From Azospirillum brasilense (GTDB lineage Bacteria; Pseudomonadota; Alphaproteobacteria; Azospirillales; Azospirillaceae): a stretch of 64,000 bases of DNA. The DNA lies in the NCBI RefSeq assembly GCF_001315015.1, contig NZ_CP012916.1, positions 512,001 through 576,000 on the forward strand. The letters are read 5' to 3'. Position 1 is the first letter of the stretch, and each line of letters begins with the position of its first letter. Positions 12,175 through 25,300 of this stretch are shown piece by piece. The notes below the pieces were generated by a model. The model was not told the DNA's origin, did not search any database, and saw only the letters and a program-made list of their open reading frames with translations. Made by a program: the position numbers and the translations under genes.

Positions 12175-12780
12175 GTGTTCGAGTGGATCACAAACCTGGT
12201 CGAAGGCGGCGGCTACGCCGGCATCGCGCTTCTGATGCTGCTGGAGAACGTCTTTCCGCCCATCCCATCGGAACTCATCATGCCGCTGGCTGGATTCGTT
12301 GCGGCCCGCGGGGATCTCAGCCTTCCGCTGGTGGTTCTGGCGGGCACCGTGGGTTCGGTGGCCGGAGCGCTGTTCTGGTACTACGCCGGGCTGTGGCTGG
12401 GCAGCGAACGGCTGAAGCGGTTGGCCGCCCGGCATGGCCGCTGGCTGACGGTGGCGCCCGCGCAGGTTGACGAGGCGACGGGCTGGTTCCGCCGGCACAG
12501 CGGGGCGTCGGTGCTGATCGGACGCCTGATCCCGGCGGTGCGCACGCTGATCTCCGTTCCCGCCGGAATCGCCGGGATGGGGCTGACCCGCTTCCTGGTC
12601 TATTCGACCATTGGAACGGCGCTGTGGTCGCTGGTCCTCGCCGGCGCGGGCTATCTGCTGGAGGGCCAGTATGACAAGGTGTCGGGCTGGATGGACCCGC
12701 TGGCCAAGCTGGTCATTGCCGCCATCGCCGCCTGGTACGCCTATCGTGTCGCCACCTTCCGCCCGCAGGAGCAGAACTGA
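12175..12780 (+). CDS. DedA-family inner-membrane protein
   Basis: 201 residues with four to five membrane segments, of the DedA/SNARE-associated (VTT) family linked to membrane lipid transport and homeostasis. Characteristic elements are ENVFPPIPSELIMPLAGF near the N-terminus (re-entrant loop with acidic and proline residues) and GRLIPAVRTLISVPAGIAGM in the centre. I chose GTG 12175 because GGAGGA lies four bases upstream and it begins directly before the first amphipathic segment. It is divergent from glpD; the intervening 210 bp carry the glp operator candidate. Its stop codon lies inside the left arm of a terminator hairpin. The transported lipid cannot be told from sequence. Confidence 0.9.
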   Translation: MFEWITNLVEGGGYAGIALLMLLENVFPPIPSELIMPLAGFVAARGDLSLPLVVLAGTVGSVAGALFWYYAGLWLGSERLKRLAARHGRWLTVAPAQVDEATGWFRRHSGASVLIGRLIPAVRTLISVPAGIAGMGLTRFLVYSTIGTALWSLVLAGAGYLLEGQYDKVSGWMDPLAKLVIAAIAAWYAYRVATFRPQEQN

Positions 12781-12804
12781 CGGGGACACCCCCGTCAGTT
12801 TCTT
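12777..12804. terminator. Hairpin terminator after dedA
   Basis: Perfect 9-bp stem, CTGACGGGG (12777-12785) and CCCCGTCAG (12790-12798), loop ACAC, followed by TTTCTT. It starts within the dedA stop codon and separates it from the convergent DUF3008 gene. Confidence 0.75.
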
Positions 12805-12819
12805 CGGATCAGTCCGGCA

Positions 12820-13023
12820 TCAATCCTTCGCGTCATCCTTTGAACCGCGGGTGGGCAGGTCCTTGCGCTTCGCGGACGCCATCTCCCGCAGTTCCTTCTC
12901 GCTCATCGACTTGGCCATTTCCTTCGAGGCGCCGCGCAAGCTGGATTCCGGCTGCTCCCCGCGTTTGGCGGCCAGCGCTGCACCCGCAGCCATCTGCTGC
13001 TTCTTGGACTCCGCTTTGCCCAT
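12820..13023 (-). CDS. DUF3008 family small protein
   Basis: 67 residues, very rich in Lys, Ala, Glu and Ser, with the family core SKKQQMAAGAALAAKRGE at residues 6-23 and a C-terminal ELREMASAKRKDLP block. DUF3008 proteins are small, highly charged, probably disordered or helical proteins of unknown function, common in proteobacteria and often stress-linked. It is transcribed divergently from the NRPS operon, with 355-367 bp between the starts, and convergently with dedA. No domain permits a functional assignment. Confidence 0.88.
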   Translation of the reverse strand: MGKAESKKQQMAAGAALAAKRGEQPESSLRGASKEMAKSMSEKELREMASAKRKDLPTRGSKDDAKD

Positions 13024-13257
13024 CCGTTCCCTCCACCTGTGATGTGAACGCTGATTCCTTCAACAGGGCGGGAGCGGATTCCGTTCTTGCACACGGGCTT
13101 TGCAACTTTTGATGCCCCATCGCAACCGCGTCACCCCAGGGAGGGCCGATACGGCGCCCATCGGCACGGCATAACCACACGTTGGTGTGTCTTGGTCATT
13201 CCATATCCGTAATGCAGCTTTCTCTTTCGTTAAAATTTCTTTTAGTTGTATCATTCG

Positions 13258-13285
13258 TTGACAATCCTCCTTTAAGACGTATTCT
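13258..13285 (+). promoter_or_regulatory. Sigma70-type promoter of the NRPS operon
   Basis: TTGACA at 13258-13263, a 16-bp spacer, and TATTCT at 13280-13285, within a locally AT-rich segment (13195-13350) that contrasts with the GC-rich surroundings. It would give a 5' leader of about 100 nt before ATG 13391. The rest of the 355-bp gap 13024-13378 shows no small gene. I found no recognisable Fur box (GATAATGATAATC-like) in it, so iron control is not supported by the sequence. Confidence 0.6.
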
Positions 13286-13390
13286 CAGCGACCTAATCCC
13301 TTTTCGGGACGCATATGACGTTTCTGTAAAAATTCGCCGCGAATTTTCCCGTCGGATCATTGCAACGCCGAAGGAATTGTGGGGATTTCG

Positions 13391-16300
13391 ATGCCCGACA
13401 CCACGCCGCACCTCCCCAACGACCGAATTCATCTGTCCGGCAGTTTCGGACCGCTCCGAATCTGGCCCGATCTTCGTCTGCACGAGGGATTCGAACGGCT
13501 TGCGGAGCGGCATCCCACCGCCCCGGCGGCGGTGACGGAGGCCGGCATCCTCGACTACGCCGGGCTGGACGCGGCGGCCAACGCACTGGCCCACGCGCTG
13601 CTGGCGCTGGGGCTGAACAGGGAGGAGCCGGTCGGCGTTCTGGCGGAGCGGTCGGGCGATCTGCCGCAGGCGTTCCTCGGCATTCTCAAGGCGGGCGGTG
13701 TCTATGTGCCGATGGTCGCCGACCTGCCGCCGGAGCGGCTGGCGAACATGGCGCGGCAAGCGGGGATGCGGTTGTTGATCGCGCTGGATGGGCTGACCCC
13801 GCCGGACGCGCTGGCCGGTGCCCTGTCCGCCAATGGCAACACGAAACGACCGCAGGCTGTCCTGCGCCCCGAATCTCTGGACGGGGACAGCCTCGCCAAG
13901 TCTGCGGAGCGCCCGAACCGGCCCGGTCCGGCGAATGGGCTGGCGGTCATCCTCTTCACCTCCGGCTCCACCGGCCAGCCGAAGGGCGTGCTGATCCAGC
14001 ACGACGCCTGCGTGAATCTGGCGCTGGGCCACACGGAGGCGCAGGGCGTCGGGCCGGGTGACCGGGTGCTGCTGTCAACCTCGCCCGGCTTCATCCTGGG
14101 CTTCCGCGAGCTGTGCCTGCCGCTGCTCTCCGGGGCCGCCTATGTCCCGGCCTCTCGCGCGCTGATCGACGATCCGGCGCGGCTGCTCGACCACATGGCC
14201 CGGCTGGGGGTGACCATCGCGCTGTTCACGCCGTCCTACCTGCGGCTGCTGCGTGGCGCCGTGCCGGCGGGGCTGCGCATGATCCTGACCGCCGGGGAGC
14301 GGCCCAACCCCGACGACGCACGGCATTACGCCCGCCACCTCGACTACTGGAACATGCACGGCGCCACCGAGGTCTGCGGCACCATCTGCATGCACAAGGT
14401 AAATCCGGACGGCGACGGCCCGCTGCCCAGCGGGCGCCCCTTCACCAACAACGCCGTCCACCTGCTCGACCGCCATGGCAACGAGGTCCCGGACGGCGTT
14501 GTTGGTGAAATCCACGTCGTCGGGCGGGGAGTCTCGCGCGGTTACCTGAACCAGCCGGAGCTGTCGGCGGAGAATTTCGTCGGGACACGCTTCGGGCGCG
14601 CCTACCGCACGCACGACTTGGGGCGTTGGAACGAAAACGGTGAGCTGGAGACGCTGGGCCGCGCCGACGACATGGTGAAGGTGTCCGGCCAGTCGGTGTC
14701 GCTGGGCGAGATTGAGCGGACGTTGCTGCGCCACCCGCTGGTCAGCCGCGCCGCCGCCCTTCAGCATCAAGGCCGCCTGACCGCCATCGTCGAGAGCGTT
14801 GATCCGGAAGTGGCCCAGTCGGAAGACTGGCGCGCCTTCCTCGGCCGCAGCCTGCCCGCCTATATGGTGCCGGCGCAGGTGAGGGCCGTGGCGCGGATGC
14901 CGATCAGCTCTGCCGGCAAGACCGACCGCCGCGCCCTGCTGGCGCTCGCCGAAGAGGCATTGACCGCCGCACGCAGCACGGGCGGAACGCCGCCGCAAGG
15001 CGATCTGGAACGGGCCATTGCCGCGGTCTGGGAGGAGGTGCTGGACACCCGCCCGGTGATGCGCGACGACCCGTTCTTCGCCATCGGCGGCACCAGCCTG
15101 CTCGCCATCGCGGTCGGGCAACGCCTCCATGCGCTCGGCCATGTGGTAACGGTGCCGGTGATCCTGGCCTCCCAGACGGTGCAGGCGCTGGCCCGCCGGA
15201 TCGCGGAGCAGCCGGACGAGGACGCCGCCCCGCCGGACCTGAGCGAAGGCCCCGCCACGGCCGGGCAGGAGGATTTCTGGATCGCCGCCAAGCTCGGCCT
15301 CGCCGCCGCCGGATCGCACGTCGTGCGCGTCCTCTCGGTGCGCGGCCCGGTTCCGCAAGCGGAGCGCTGGCGCGCCGCCTGGGCCGCCCTGCTGGGGCGT
15401 CACCCCGCCCTGCGCACCGCCTTCCACGCCGACGCCGAAGGGCGGGTGCGCTGGCGCACCGTCCCCGCCAACGCCCTGCCGCCCGCCGCCGGCTTTTCCA
15501 TCGACCGCTGCCACGTTCCGGAGGAGGCGCGGGAACTGATCGCCGGCTACGCCGAGACGCCTTTCGCCCTGACCAAGGCGCCGCTGGCCCGCGCCGGCCT
15601 GATGCTCGTCGAATCCGGCAACGAGACGCTGTTCTGGTTCGTGCTGCATCATGCCGTTGTCGACGGCCAGTCCGCCCGCACGGTGCAGGAGGATGTCCTG
15701 GCCCTGCTGCTGGGCCGCCCTTTGCCCCCGGCGCCGCACGGCATCGCGCTGGCGGCGCGGGACGAGGCGCGCCACCTCGGTTCCCACCGGGCGGAGCAGG
15801 ACCGCGCCTTCTGGCAAGCCAAACTGGACGCCCTGCCGCTGGAGGCGTTCGAAGAGCTTCCGTTCGACCAGCCCCGCCCCACCACGCCCGGCGGGCGCTC
15901 CGCCCCGCCCCTTGCGGAACGGCTGGACGCCGCGACCACCGCGGCCCTCACCGCCATCGCGAAGGCGCAGGGCGTCGGCCTGCACGGCCTGCTTCTGGCG
16001 ATCCTGGCGGCGGAAACGCGGCGGCGCGGCGGCCAAACCGACCTGATCCTGGGCACCGGCGTTTCGCTGCGCCCGGCGGGATCGGAGGACGCCGTTGGGC
16101 ATTTCGTCAATCTCGTGCCGGTCGTCCTGCCTGGCGCTACGGCGGCACTGGCCGCACAGGTCCGCGCCGCCCAGGACGCTCTGACCGAGGCGGTCGGACA
16201 CGCCGGCCTGCCCGCCGGCCTGATCCAGCGGGAGTTCCGCCAGCGCCGCCCCGACGCGCTGCCGACCGCCCGCCCCAACCTCTTCGCGGTGGCGCTGACC

Positions 16301-19300
16301 GCCAACCCGCCGCGGACCAGCGGCGATCCGGCCAGCGGCCTGTCGCTGTCCCCGCGCCGGCTGCCCGGCGCGCTCGCCCACCCCGCCGCCGGGCTCGACC
16401 TCGCCTTCAGCCACGAGCCGGTGACGGCGGAGGACGGCGAGGGGCTGGAACTCGCCCTGCTGTGGAATCCGGACGTCTATGCGGAGGCCACCGCGCGCTC
16501 CTGGCTGGCCGGCTTCGCCGCCTGGGCGCGCTGGCTGGCCGCCGCCCCGGCGGGGTTGGACTCTCCGCTGCCGGCCCTGCTGCCGGAAGAGGAGGCCCTT
16601 CTCGACCGCTGGGAGCACGGCAAAGAGCGGCCCCGCCCGGACCGCCGCGCCCATGAGCTGTTCGAGGAGATCGCCGCCCGCCGGCCGGACCGCCCCGCCG
16701 TGGTCACCCGCAGCGGCGCGCAGACCTACGGCGCGTTGAACCGGGACGCCGACCGCGTCGCCACCGCCCTGCTGCGCTGCGGCGTGGCGCGGGGGGAGGC
16801 CGTGGCGGTGCTGACCGGCTGCTCGCCGGGCCTGCCGGCGGCGGTGCTCGGCGTCTGGAAGGCCGGGGCGGCCTATCTGCCGCTGGCCCACGACCTGCCG
16901 CCGGAACGCATGGCCTACATGGTCCGCGACGCCGGCGTCGGGCTGCTGATCGCGCTGGACGGTCAGCCCGTCCCGCCGACCCTGGCCGACGCCGTTCCGA
17001 CGCTGATCCGCCCGGAGGTCCTCGAAGGTCCCGCCGAACGGACCGCCGTAGCCGGGGCGCCGGACGACCTCGCCTACATCATCTACACCTCCGGTACGAC
17101 CGGGCATCCGAAGGGCGTGGCGGTCCGGCATGACGGCTTCATCAACGCCGCTCTGGCGACCGGGGAGATGGTCGGCCTGCACCCTGACGACCGCATGGCG
17201 CTGGCGGCGACGCCGGGTTTCGACGCCTCGCTGTGGGAACTCGGGCTGGCGCTGCTGCACGGCATGGCGCTGGTGCCGGTGCCGCCGGACCTGCGCGACG
17301 ATCCGTGGGTGCTGAAGGACGCTTACACAGAGTTGGGCGTCACCGTGGCCTTCCACGCCCCATCCTACTTGCGGGTCAGCCAGGAGAAGCCGTTCCGCGG
17401 CCTGCGCGTCCTGCTGACCGGCGGCGAGGCGCCGAACGCCGACGACGCCCGCCACCACGCCGCCGATCTGGCCTTTTGGAACGCCTACGGCCCCACCGAG
17501 GCGAGCATCCTCGCCTCGATGGGCCGCATCCTGCCGGGCAGCGGGCGCGGCGGGCCGGTGCCCGCCGGGCGCCCGCTGCCCAACAGCCGGGTCACGCTGC
17601 GCCGCCCGGACGGCACGCCGGTGCCGCCCGGCCTGCCGGGGGAAGTGTGGCTGGGCGGGGTGGGCCTCGCCCGCGGCTACCTCAACAACCCCGACCTGAC
17701 CGCGCGCGCCTTCGTCGAGACGGTGGAGGGCCGCTTCTACCGCACCGGCGATCGCGGGCGCTGGACGGCGGATGGGCAACTGGTCCTGTGCGGCCGCATC
17801 GACCATCAGGTGAAGCTGCACGGCCAGCGCGTCGAGCTTGCCGAGATCGAGCAGGACCTGCTGGCCCACCCCGCCGCCGCGCAGGCCGTCGTGCTGGTGG
17901 ACGCCGCGGCGGAGGGCACCAAGGCGCTGCGCGCCTTCGTCCGTGCCAAGGACGGCGCCACCCTGCCCGACGAAGAGACGTGGCGCGCCTTCCTGGCGGA
18001 CCGCCTGCCCGCCTTCATGGTGCCGGCCAGCGTCACGGCAGTAAACAGCGTCCCTCTGACACCGGCCGGCAAGATCGACCGCGACGCTCTGCTCCGCCTC
18101 GCACACGCCCATTGGGATACCACCACGGCGGAGCGGCAGGCGCCGCGGGACGGCCTCGAACAACGCATCGCCGCCCTGTGGGGCGGTCTGCTGGGCGAAA
18201 AGGTCGCGCGCACCGACAATTTCTTCGCACTCGGCGGCAACAGCCTGCTGGCGGTGACCATCGCGCACCGGCTGTCCCAGGAACTGGGCGTGGCCGTCCC
18301 GGCGCGCACCCTGTTCGCCGCCCCGACCCTGGCCGGCTTCGCCCGCAAGGTGGCGGAGCTGCGCGACGCGGAAACGCCTCAGGCCGACACGGACGAGTCC
18401 GACCTCGCCACCGAAGGGGAGCGGGAGTTCCGGGTGGCCGAGGCGGCGGGGCTGGACACGCGACCCTTCATCATCCCGGTGATCCGCGCCGTGGAGGGAG
18501 AGTTGCCGGACGAGGCCCGCTGGGCGGACGCCTGGACGGCGCTCGCCGAGCGGCACGAGGCGTTGCGCACGACCTTCGCGGAGGACACCGAAGGGCGGTT
18601 GCGCCGCCACATTGCCCCCACCATCGACGTCACTCCAGAGCTGTCCAAGCAACCCGACCGCGCCGCGGCACTGGCCCACATCCGCGCCCGCCAGGGCCAA
18701 CCATTCGCCATGGCGACCGCGCCGCTGTGGCGCGCCGGGCTGGTGACGCTGGCGGACGGCGGTGCGCCGCTGTTCTGGATGGCGATGCATCATTCCATCG
18801 GCGACGGGCGCTCGGTCGGCATCCTGCTGGAGGAACTGACCGCGTTGCTGGCAGGAAAGACCTTGTCTCCTCTGCCTGCCCGCTACGCTGCCATGGCCGC
18901 CCGCGAGCGGCGCTATCTGGAAAGCCCGGATCGCGCGACAGACGAGGCACATTGGCAGGAACAGCTGTCCGCCCTGCCCGCCGAGGCGTTCGGCGACTGG
19001 CCGCTCGACACGCCGCGCGCCGCCGGAGCCGCGCCAGGCAGCCACCGTTTCGAACTGCGGTTGGAGCCGAGCACCGCCGCGGGGCTGAAGGCCGTCGCCC
19101 GCCGGCACGAGGCCAGCCTGCACGCCGTCCTGCTGACCTTGCTGGCGCGCGAGGTGCGGCGGCGCACCGGACGTAGCGCCGTCACCATCGGCACGACCGG
19201 CGACATTCGGGAAACCGCCGAGGATGCGCGGGTCGTCGGTTACGGCGTGAACATGCTGCCGCTGGCCCTCCGTCCCGCTGCCGGTCTCCCCTTCGGGGTG

Positions 19301-22300
19301 GAGCTGCGCGCCACCCAGGCGGCCCTGGCCGACGCGCTCCAGCACGCCCGCCTGCCCTTCGCGCGGATCTGTCACGGCTTCTGGGCGGATCGCCCGCAGC
19401 AGCGCGACCCGGCCCGCTACCCGTTGTTCGACATCGCGGTGACGGAAAATCCGCAAAGCGCGCCCACCTTCGGCCCACTGCGCCTCGTCCGCCCCGATGG
19501 CGACGGGCCGGCCTACGAACGCACCGGCCATTCGCCGGGCCAGGACATGGTGCTGATCCATGAAGGGCTGGCCGACGGCGGGCTGCTTCTGCAATGGCAC
19601 GTCAACGCCGCGCTCTACGCCAGGGACACGGCGGAGCGCTGGTTCGAGGCGCTGGCTAGCTGGGCGCACTGGCTGGGCAGCGACGCCGCTCGCGCCGATG
19701 TGTCACCACCCGCCCTGCTGCCGGAGGAGGAGACGACGCTCGCAGTGTGGGAGCACGGCCCGGCGGTGGAGCGCCCGGCGCTGCCCTTCCACGCGCTGTT
19801 CGAGCGGCTGATCGACCGGCCCGGCACCGGCCAGGGCGGACGCCCGGCGGTCATCGCCGCCGACCGCGTTCTGACCTACCGCGCCGTGGAGGCCGAAGCC
19901 AACGCCATCGCCCACGCCCTGCGGGAGCGCGGGGCGGAGCGCGGCACCGTGGTCGGCGTGCTGACCGGCCGCTCGCCCAACCTGCCCGCCGCCCTGCTGG
20001 GCGTGTGGAAGACCGGAGCGGTGTATCTGCCGCTCGCCGCCGACCTGCCGGCGGAACGGCTGGCCTTCATGGCCGGGGACGCCGGGGCGGCCCTGCTGCT
20101 GGCGCTGGACGGCGTCGCTGTGCCCGACGCGCTGTCCGCCCTGCCGCTTCTGCGTCCGGAGGACCTCTCCGCCGATTTCCGCACGGCGCACGCCCACCGG
20201 CCGCAAGCCGCGACGGGGCCGGAGGACACCGCCTACATCCTCTACACCTCCGGCTCCACCGGTCGGCCCAAGGGCACGCCGGTCGGCCACGGCGCCTATG
20301 TGAACATGGTGCTGAGCGCCGTGGAGACCTTCGGCCTGACCCCCGAAGACCGGACTCTGATGTTCGCCTCGCCCTCCTTCGACGTGTCGCTGTCGGACAT
20401 CGGCGTGCCGCTGGCCGCCGGGGCGGCGCTCTGCGCCGTTCCCTACGAGGTGTTGAGCGCGCCGGCCCGCCTGATCGCTTTCCTGGCGGAGCGGCGGGTG
20501 ACCGTCGCCGACCTCACCCCGACCTATCTGCGCCTGTTCGACGGGGCGGAGCTGCCGTCGCTGCGCATCCTGGTGACCGGCGGCGAGGCGCCGCTGGCGG
20601 CCGACGTCCGGACCTACGCCGGGCGGCTGCGCTACTACAACGCCTACGGCCCGACCGAAAACACCATCACCAGCGCCATGGGGCTGCTCGGCGTGGAGGA
20701 CCGGGGATTCCTGCCCGTCGGGCGTCCCCTGCCCAACACGTCGATGCACATCCGCGACGCGGCCGGCAACCCGGTGCCGCCGGGGGCGATTGGGGAGATC
20801 TGGCTGGGAGGCGCCAACCTCGCCCGCGGCTATCTGAACCGCCCGGAGCAGGAGGCGGCGGCCTTCGTCGGGACGGGACGCGGGCGGCTCTACCGCTCCG
20901 GCGACCTCGGGCGCTGGCGCGCCGACGGCGAGCTGGAGGTGCTGGGCCGCGTCGACGATCAGGTGAAGCTGAACGGCATCCGCATCGAACTTGGCGAGAT
21001 CGAGCAGGCGCTGGGGAGCCACCCCGACGTTGCGCAGGCCGTGGCCCTGGTGCAGGGCAAGGCCGGTTCTGCGCAGAGCCTGTGGGCCTTCGTCCGCCCC
21101 GTCGCCGGCAAACCGGCGCCGGCCGAGGAGTCCTGGCGCGGCTGGCTGGCCGAACGGCTGCCCGCGGTGATGATCCCGGCCGGGCTGATCGCTGTGGAGA
21201 CGGTGCCGGTCACGGCGTCCGGCAAGGTGGACCGAGCGGCCCTGCAAAAGCTGCTCGCCGGCCATGCCCCGCAGGGCGTGCAGGTCCCGCCGCAAGGCCG
21301 GCTTGAGGAGACCGTCGCCCGCGTCTGGGCAGAGCGGCTGGACCGCGGCCCGGTCTGGCGCGACGACAACTTCTTCGCGCTCGGCGGCCACAGCCTGCTC
21401 GCCATCGCCGTCGCCCACGCGCTGGAGACAGAGCTGGGGCGCCCGGTCTCCGCCCGCGACCTGTTCACCGAGCCGACCCTGCGCGGCTTCGCCACCCGCC
21501 TCGCCGCCACCGCCACTCCCGCGGATCTCCCATCCGATGCCGAATCCGACCGCGCGACCGAAGGCCAACGGGAGTTCTGGGTGGCTGAGCAGGCGGGGCT
21601 GGACACCCGCGGCTTCAACATCCCCCTGACGTTGACGGTGGAGGGCGACACCCCGGCCGACGACCGCTGGCAGGACGCCTGGACCACCCTGGCGGAGCGG
21701 CACGAGGCCCTACGCACCGGCTTCCACGAGGATGAAGGCGGCATGCTCCGCCGTGTCGTCCATCCCGTGACCGACGCTCTGGAGATTGAGGCGGCCCTCG
21801 ACCGAGCCGCTGCGCTGGACCTCATCCGGAAACGCCAGACGGCGCCCTTCGCCATGGCCGCTCCGCCGCTGTGGCGGGCCGGGCTGGTCCGGGTGGCGGA
21901 CGACGGCGGCGCCCTGTTCTGGCTGGCCTTGCACCATTCCATCGGCGACGGCCTGTCGCTCGGCCTGCTGGCGGACGACTTGGCCGCATTGCTGCGCGGG
22001 GTGTCCCCGCCCGGCCGTGCACCCGGCTTCGGCCGGTCCGCCGCCAAGGAGGAAAGCTATCTCACCAGCGAGGCCGCCAAGGCGGATGTGGAGCATTGGC
22101 AAAACCTGCTGGCCGGAATTGACCCCGCCGCCTTCGAGGAATGGCCTCTCGACAACCCCCGCCCACCGGTGCGCCGCGCGGAGACGGCCAAAGGAAGCCA
22201 TTGCCACCGCGTCCGCCTCGCCCCCGACGTGGCGGACGCGTTGCGCGCCCTTGCCCGGCGCAACGGTGCAAGCCTGCACGCACTGATGATGACCCTGATG

Positions 22301-25300
22301 GCGCACGAGGTGCGGCGCCGCACCGGCCGGGCGGCGTTCCTGATGGGCACCGCCACCTCCACCCGCGAAACGGCGGAGGAGGCGGGCGTCGTCGGCTACT
22401 TCATCAACATGCTGCCGGTGCCTTTCCGGATGGACCGGAACGAGCCGCTGGAACAGGCGGTCAAGGCCACACAAAGCCGTCTGGCGGAAGCGCTGCGCCA
22501 TGGCCGTCAGCCTTTCGCGCGCATCCACCAGGAGTTCCGCCGCAGCCACCCGCAGGCGCATCATCCGGCCCGTTACCCGCTGTTCGATCTGGCGGTGACG
22601 GAAAATCCGGCAATGGCCACCCCACGGGGTGACGGGCTTCGCTTCGCGGCCATCGACGCCTTAGACAGCGACGGCATCCGGTACGAGTTGCGCCACAGCG
22701 CCCCTGCCCAGGATCTTGTCCTGGTGCATGAGGGACAGGCGGACGGTGGGCTGGTCCTTCAGCTCTACGCCAACGCCGCCCTCTACGAGCGGGAAACCGC
22801 CCAGGCCTGGACCGCGGCGCTGGCGGGCTGGGTGCGGCGGCTGGCTGATCCGCAGCGGGCGCCGGGCGAACCGCTGCCCGCCCTGCTGCCGGAGGAGGAA
22901 ACGCTGCTCGCCGCGTGGGAGTGCGGTCCGGCGATGCCGCACCCGGTTCTCTGCTTCCACCACCGGTTCGCCACACTCGCGCGCTCGCAGCCAGACCGGC
23001 CGGCCCTCGTCACCGACGACGGCGCGGTCAGCTACGCCGCAATGAACGCCCGCGCCAACGCGCTGGCCCACGCGCTTCTGGCGCAGGGCGTGCGGAGCGG
23101 CGACGCGGTCGGCGTCCTGACGGAGCGCTCGCCCGCCCTGCCCGAAGCGGTGCTGGCGATCTGGAAGGCCGGAGCCGCCTATCTGCCGCTGACCCGCGAC
23201 CTGCCGGCGGACCGGCTGGCCTTCATCGCTGGCGACGCCGCGATCGGTGTGATCGTGGCGCTGGACGGCCATCCCCTGCCCGACGCGCTGGCGCAGGCCG
23301 GATACGCCGTCCTCCGCCCGGACTCCCTGGCCGGGGAGTTCCGCGCCGCCCACGCCCATGAGCCGGAGGCCGGGGAGCGCAGCGGTCCTGGAGATCCCGC
23401 CTACATCATCCACACCTCGGGGTCCACCGGGGTGCCGAAGGGGGTGGTGCTGCATCATGGCGGACTGCTGAACCTCGGCCTGTCGATGGCACGGATGCTG
23501 GGAGTCCAGCCGGACGAGCGGACGCTTCTCAGCTCCTCCCCCTCCTTCGACGCCTGGATCTCCGATTGCGTGATGACCTGGGCGACCGGAGGCGCGCTGG
23601 TTCCGATCCGCCGCGCCGAGATGGACGACACCGGCGGGCTGCGCGCCAAGATGGAGCGGCTGGGCGTCACCTCCGCCACCCTGCCGCCCTCCTACCTGCG
23701 GCTGTTCGAGCAGGCGGACCTGCCGACCCTGCGCATCCTGATGACGGTGGGCGAGCCGCCCAACACCACCGACGCCCTGCATTACGCGGCGCGGCTGCGC
23801 TACATCAACGGCTACGGCCCGACCGAGAACACCGCCGCCGCCAGCATCGGCATCCTGTCCCCGGACTCGCCGTGGATGAGCGCCGGGCGCCCGCTGCCCA
23901 ACACCGCCATCCACATCCTGGACGAGGACGGCGAGCCGGTTCCCCCCGGCGCCATCGGCCATGTCTGGTTGAGCGGGATGGGGCTGGCCATCGGCTACTT
24001 GAACCGGCCCGACCTGACCGCCGCCGCCTTCGTCGAGACGCCGAAGGGCCGCCGCTACCGCACCGGCGACCTCGGCCGCTGGCTGCCAAACGGGGAGCTG
24101 TTTGTCCTCGGCCGGTCAGACAGCCAGGTGAAGCTGCGCGGCCAGCGCGTCGAGCTGGGCGAGATCGAGCACCGGCTGGAAGCCCACCCCGGCGTGCAGC
24201 AGGCGGTGGCCCTGGTGGACGCCGCGCCGGACGGCGCGCAGACGCTGTGGGCCTTCGTCAGCCTCGCCCCCGACGCCGCGGAGCCGACGCAGGCCGCCTG
24301 GGCCGCCCATGCGGCGGCGGCGCTGCCCACCTACATGGTGCCGGCGGCGGTGATCCGGGTGCCGGCGATCCCGGTGACGGTGGCCGGCAAGGTGGACCGC
24401 AAGGCCCTGCTGCAGGCGCTGGCCGACCACGCACCCTCCAAAGGCACGGCTTCAGGCGCCTACACCCCACCGCGCAACGCGGTGGAGCAGCGGGTGGCCG
24501 AGCTGTGGGCGGAGCAGCTCCAGCGGCCCGTTCCGGGACGCGAGGCCGGCTTCTTCGAGCTGGGTGGCGACAGCCTGCGGGCGATCGCCGTGGTCAACCG
24601 CCTGCGCCGCGAATTCGCCTGCAGGATCAACGACCTCTATGAGGCTCCGGTGCTCGCCGACTTCGCGCTGCGCCTGCGGCCCCAGCCGGACCATCTGCAC
24701 CGCGTCATCACCGCCGTCCGCACCCACTGGCGGGACTATCAGGCGACCCTGCCCGCCTTCGACGCCGCCCGTGACCGCGCGCTGGCCGAGCAGCAGCAAG
24801 CCTACGAGGCGCGCAACGCCGCCTACGCCGCCTTCGACGGGACGGAGCGGCGCGACTACAGCGAGGCGCTGCTGACCGGGGCCACCGGCTATCTCGGCGC
24901 CTATCTGCTGCGGGAGCTTCTGTCCGATCCGACGCGGCGGGTGATCGCCCTGGTCCGCGGGGGCGACGACAATGCCGCCCGCGCCCGGCTCGGCCGCGTG
25001 CTGGCCGGCTATTTCGGAGCGGACGACGGCGCCGCGCTGGTCGCCGATCCGCGCCTGACCGTCCGGGCCGGCGACCTGCGCCGCGACGGGCTGGGCCTCG
25101 CGCCCACGGCGCACGGCGCGCTGGCGGAGGGGCTGCGGGCGGTCTTCCACTGCGCCGCCAACGTCAACCACTTCGGCCATTACGCGGAGTTCCACGCCGA
25201 CAATGTGGAGGCGACCCGCCGGCTTCTCGACCTCGCCGCCGCGCGGCGCGGCGACCCGGCGGACTTCCACCTGATCTCCACCCTGTCGGTCACCGGCAAG

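Noticed and set aside
13182..13535. Short frame across the NRPS promoter and start
   Set aside because: Reads through promoter DNA into another frame of the synthetase; no ribosome-binding site.
14075..19669. 1864-codon open frame antisense to the NRPS gene
   Set aside because: It is the mirror of a high-GC coding frame; the composition is Arg/Gly/Gln/Ala-rich with no domain, while the sense strand encodes clear NRPS motifs.
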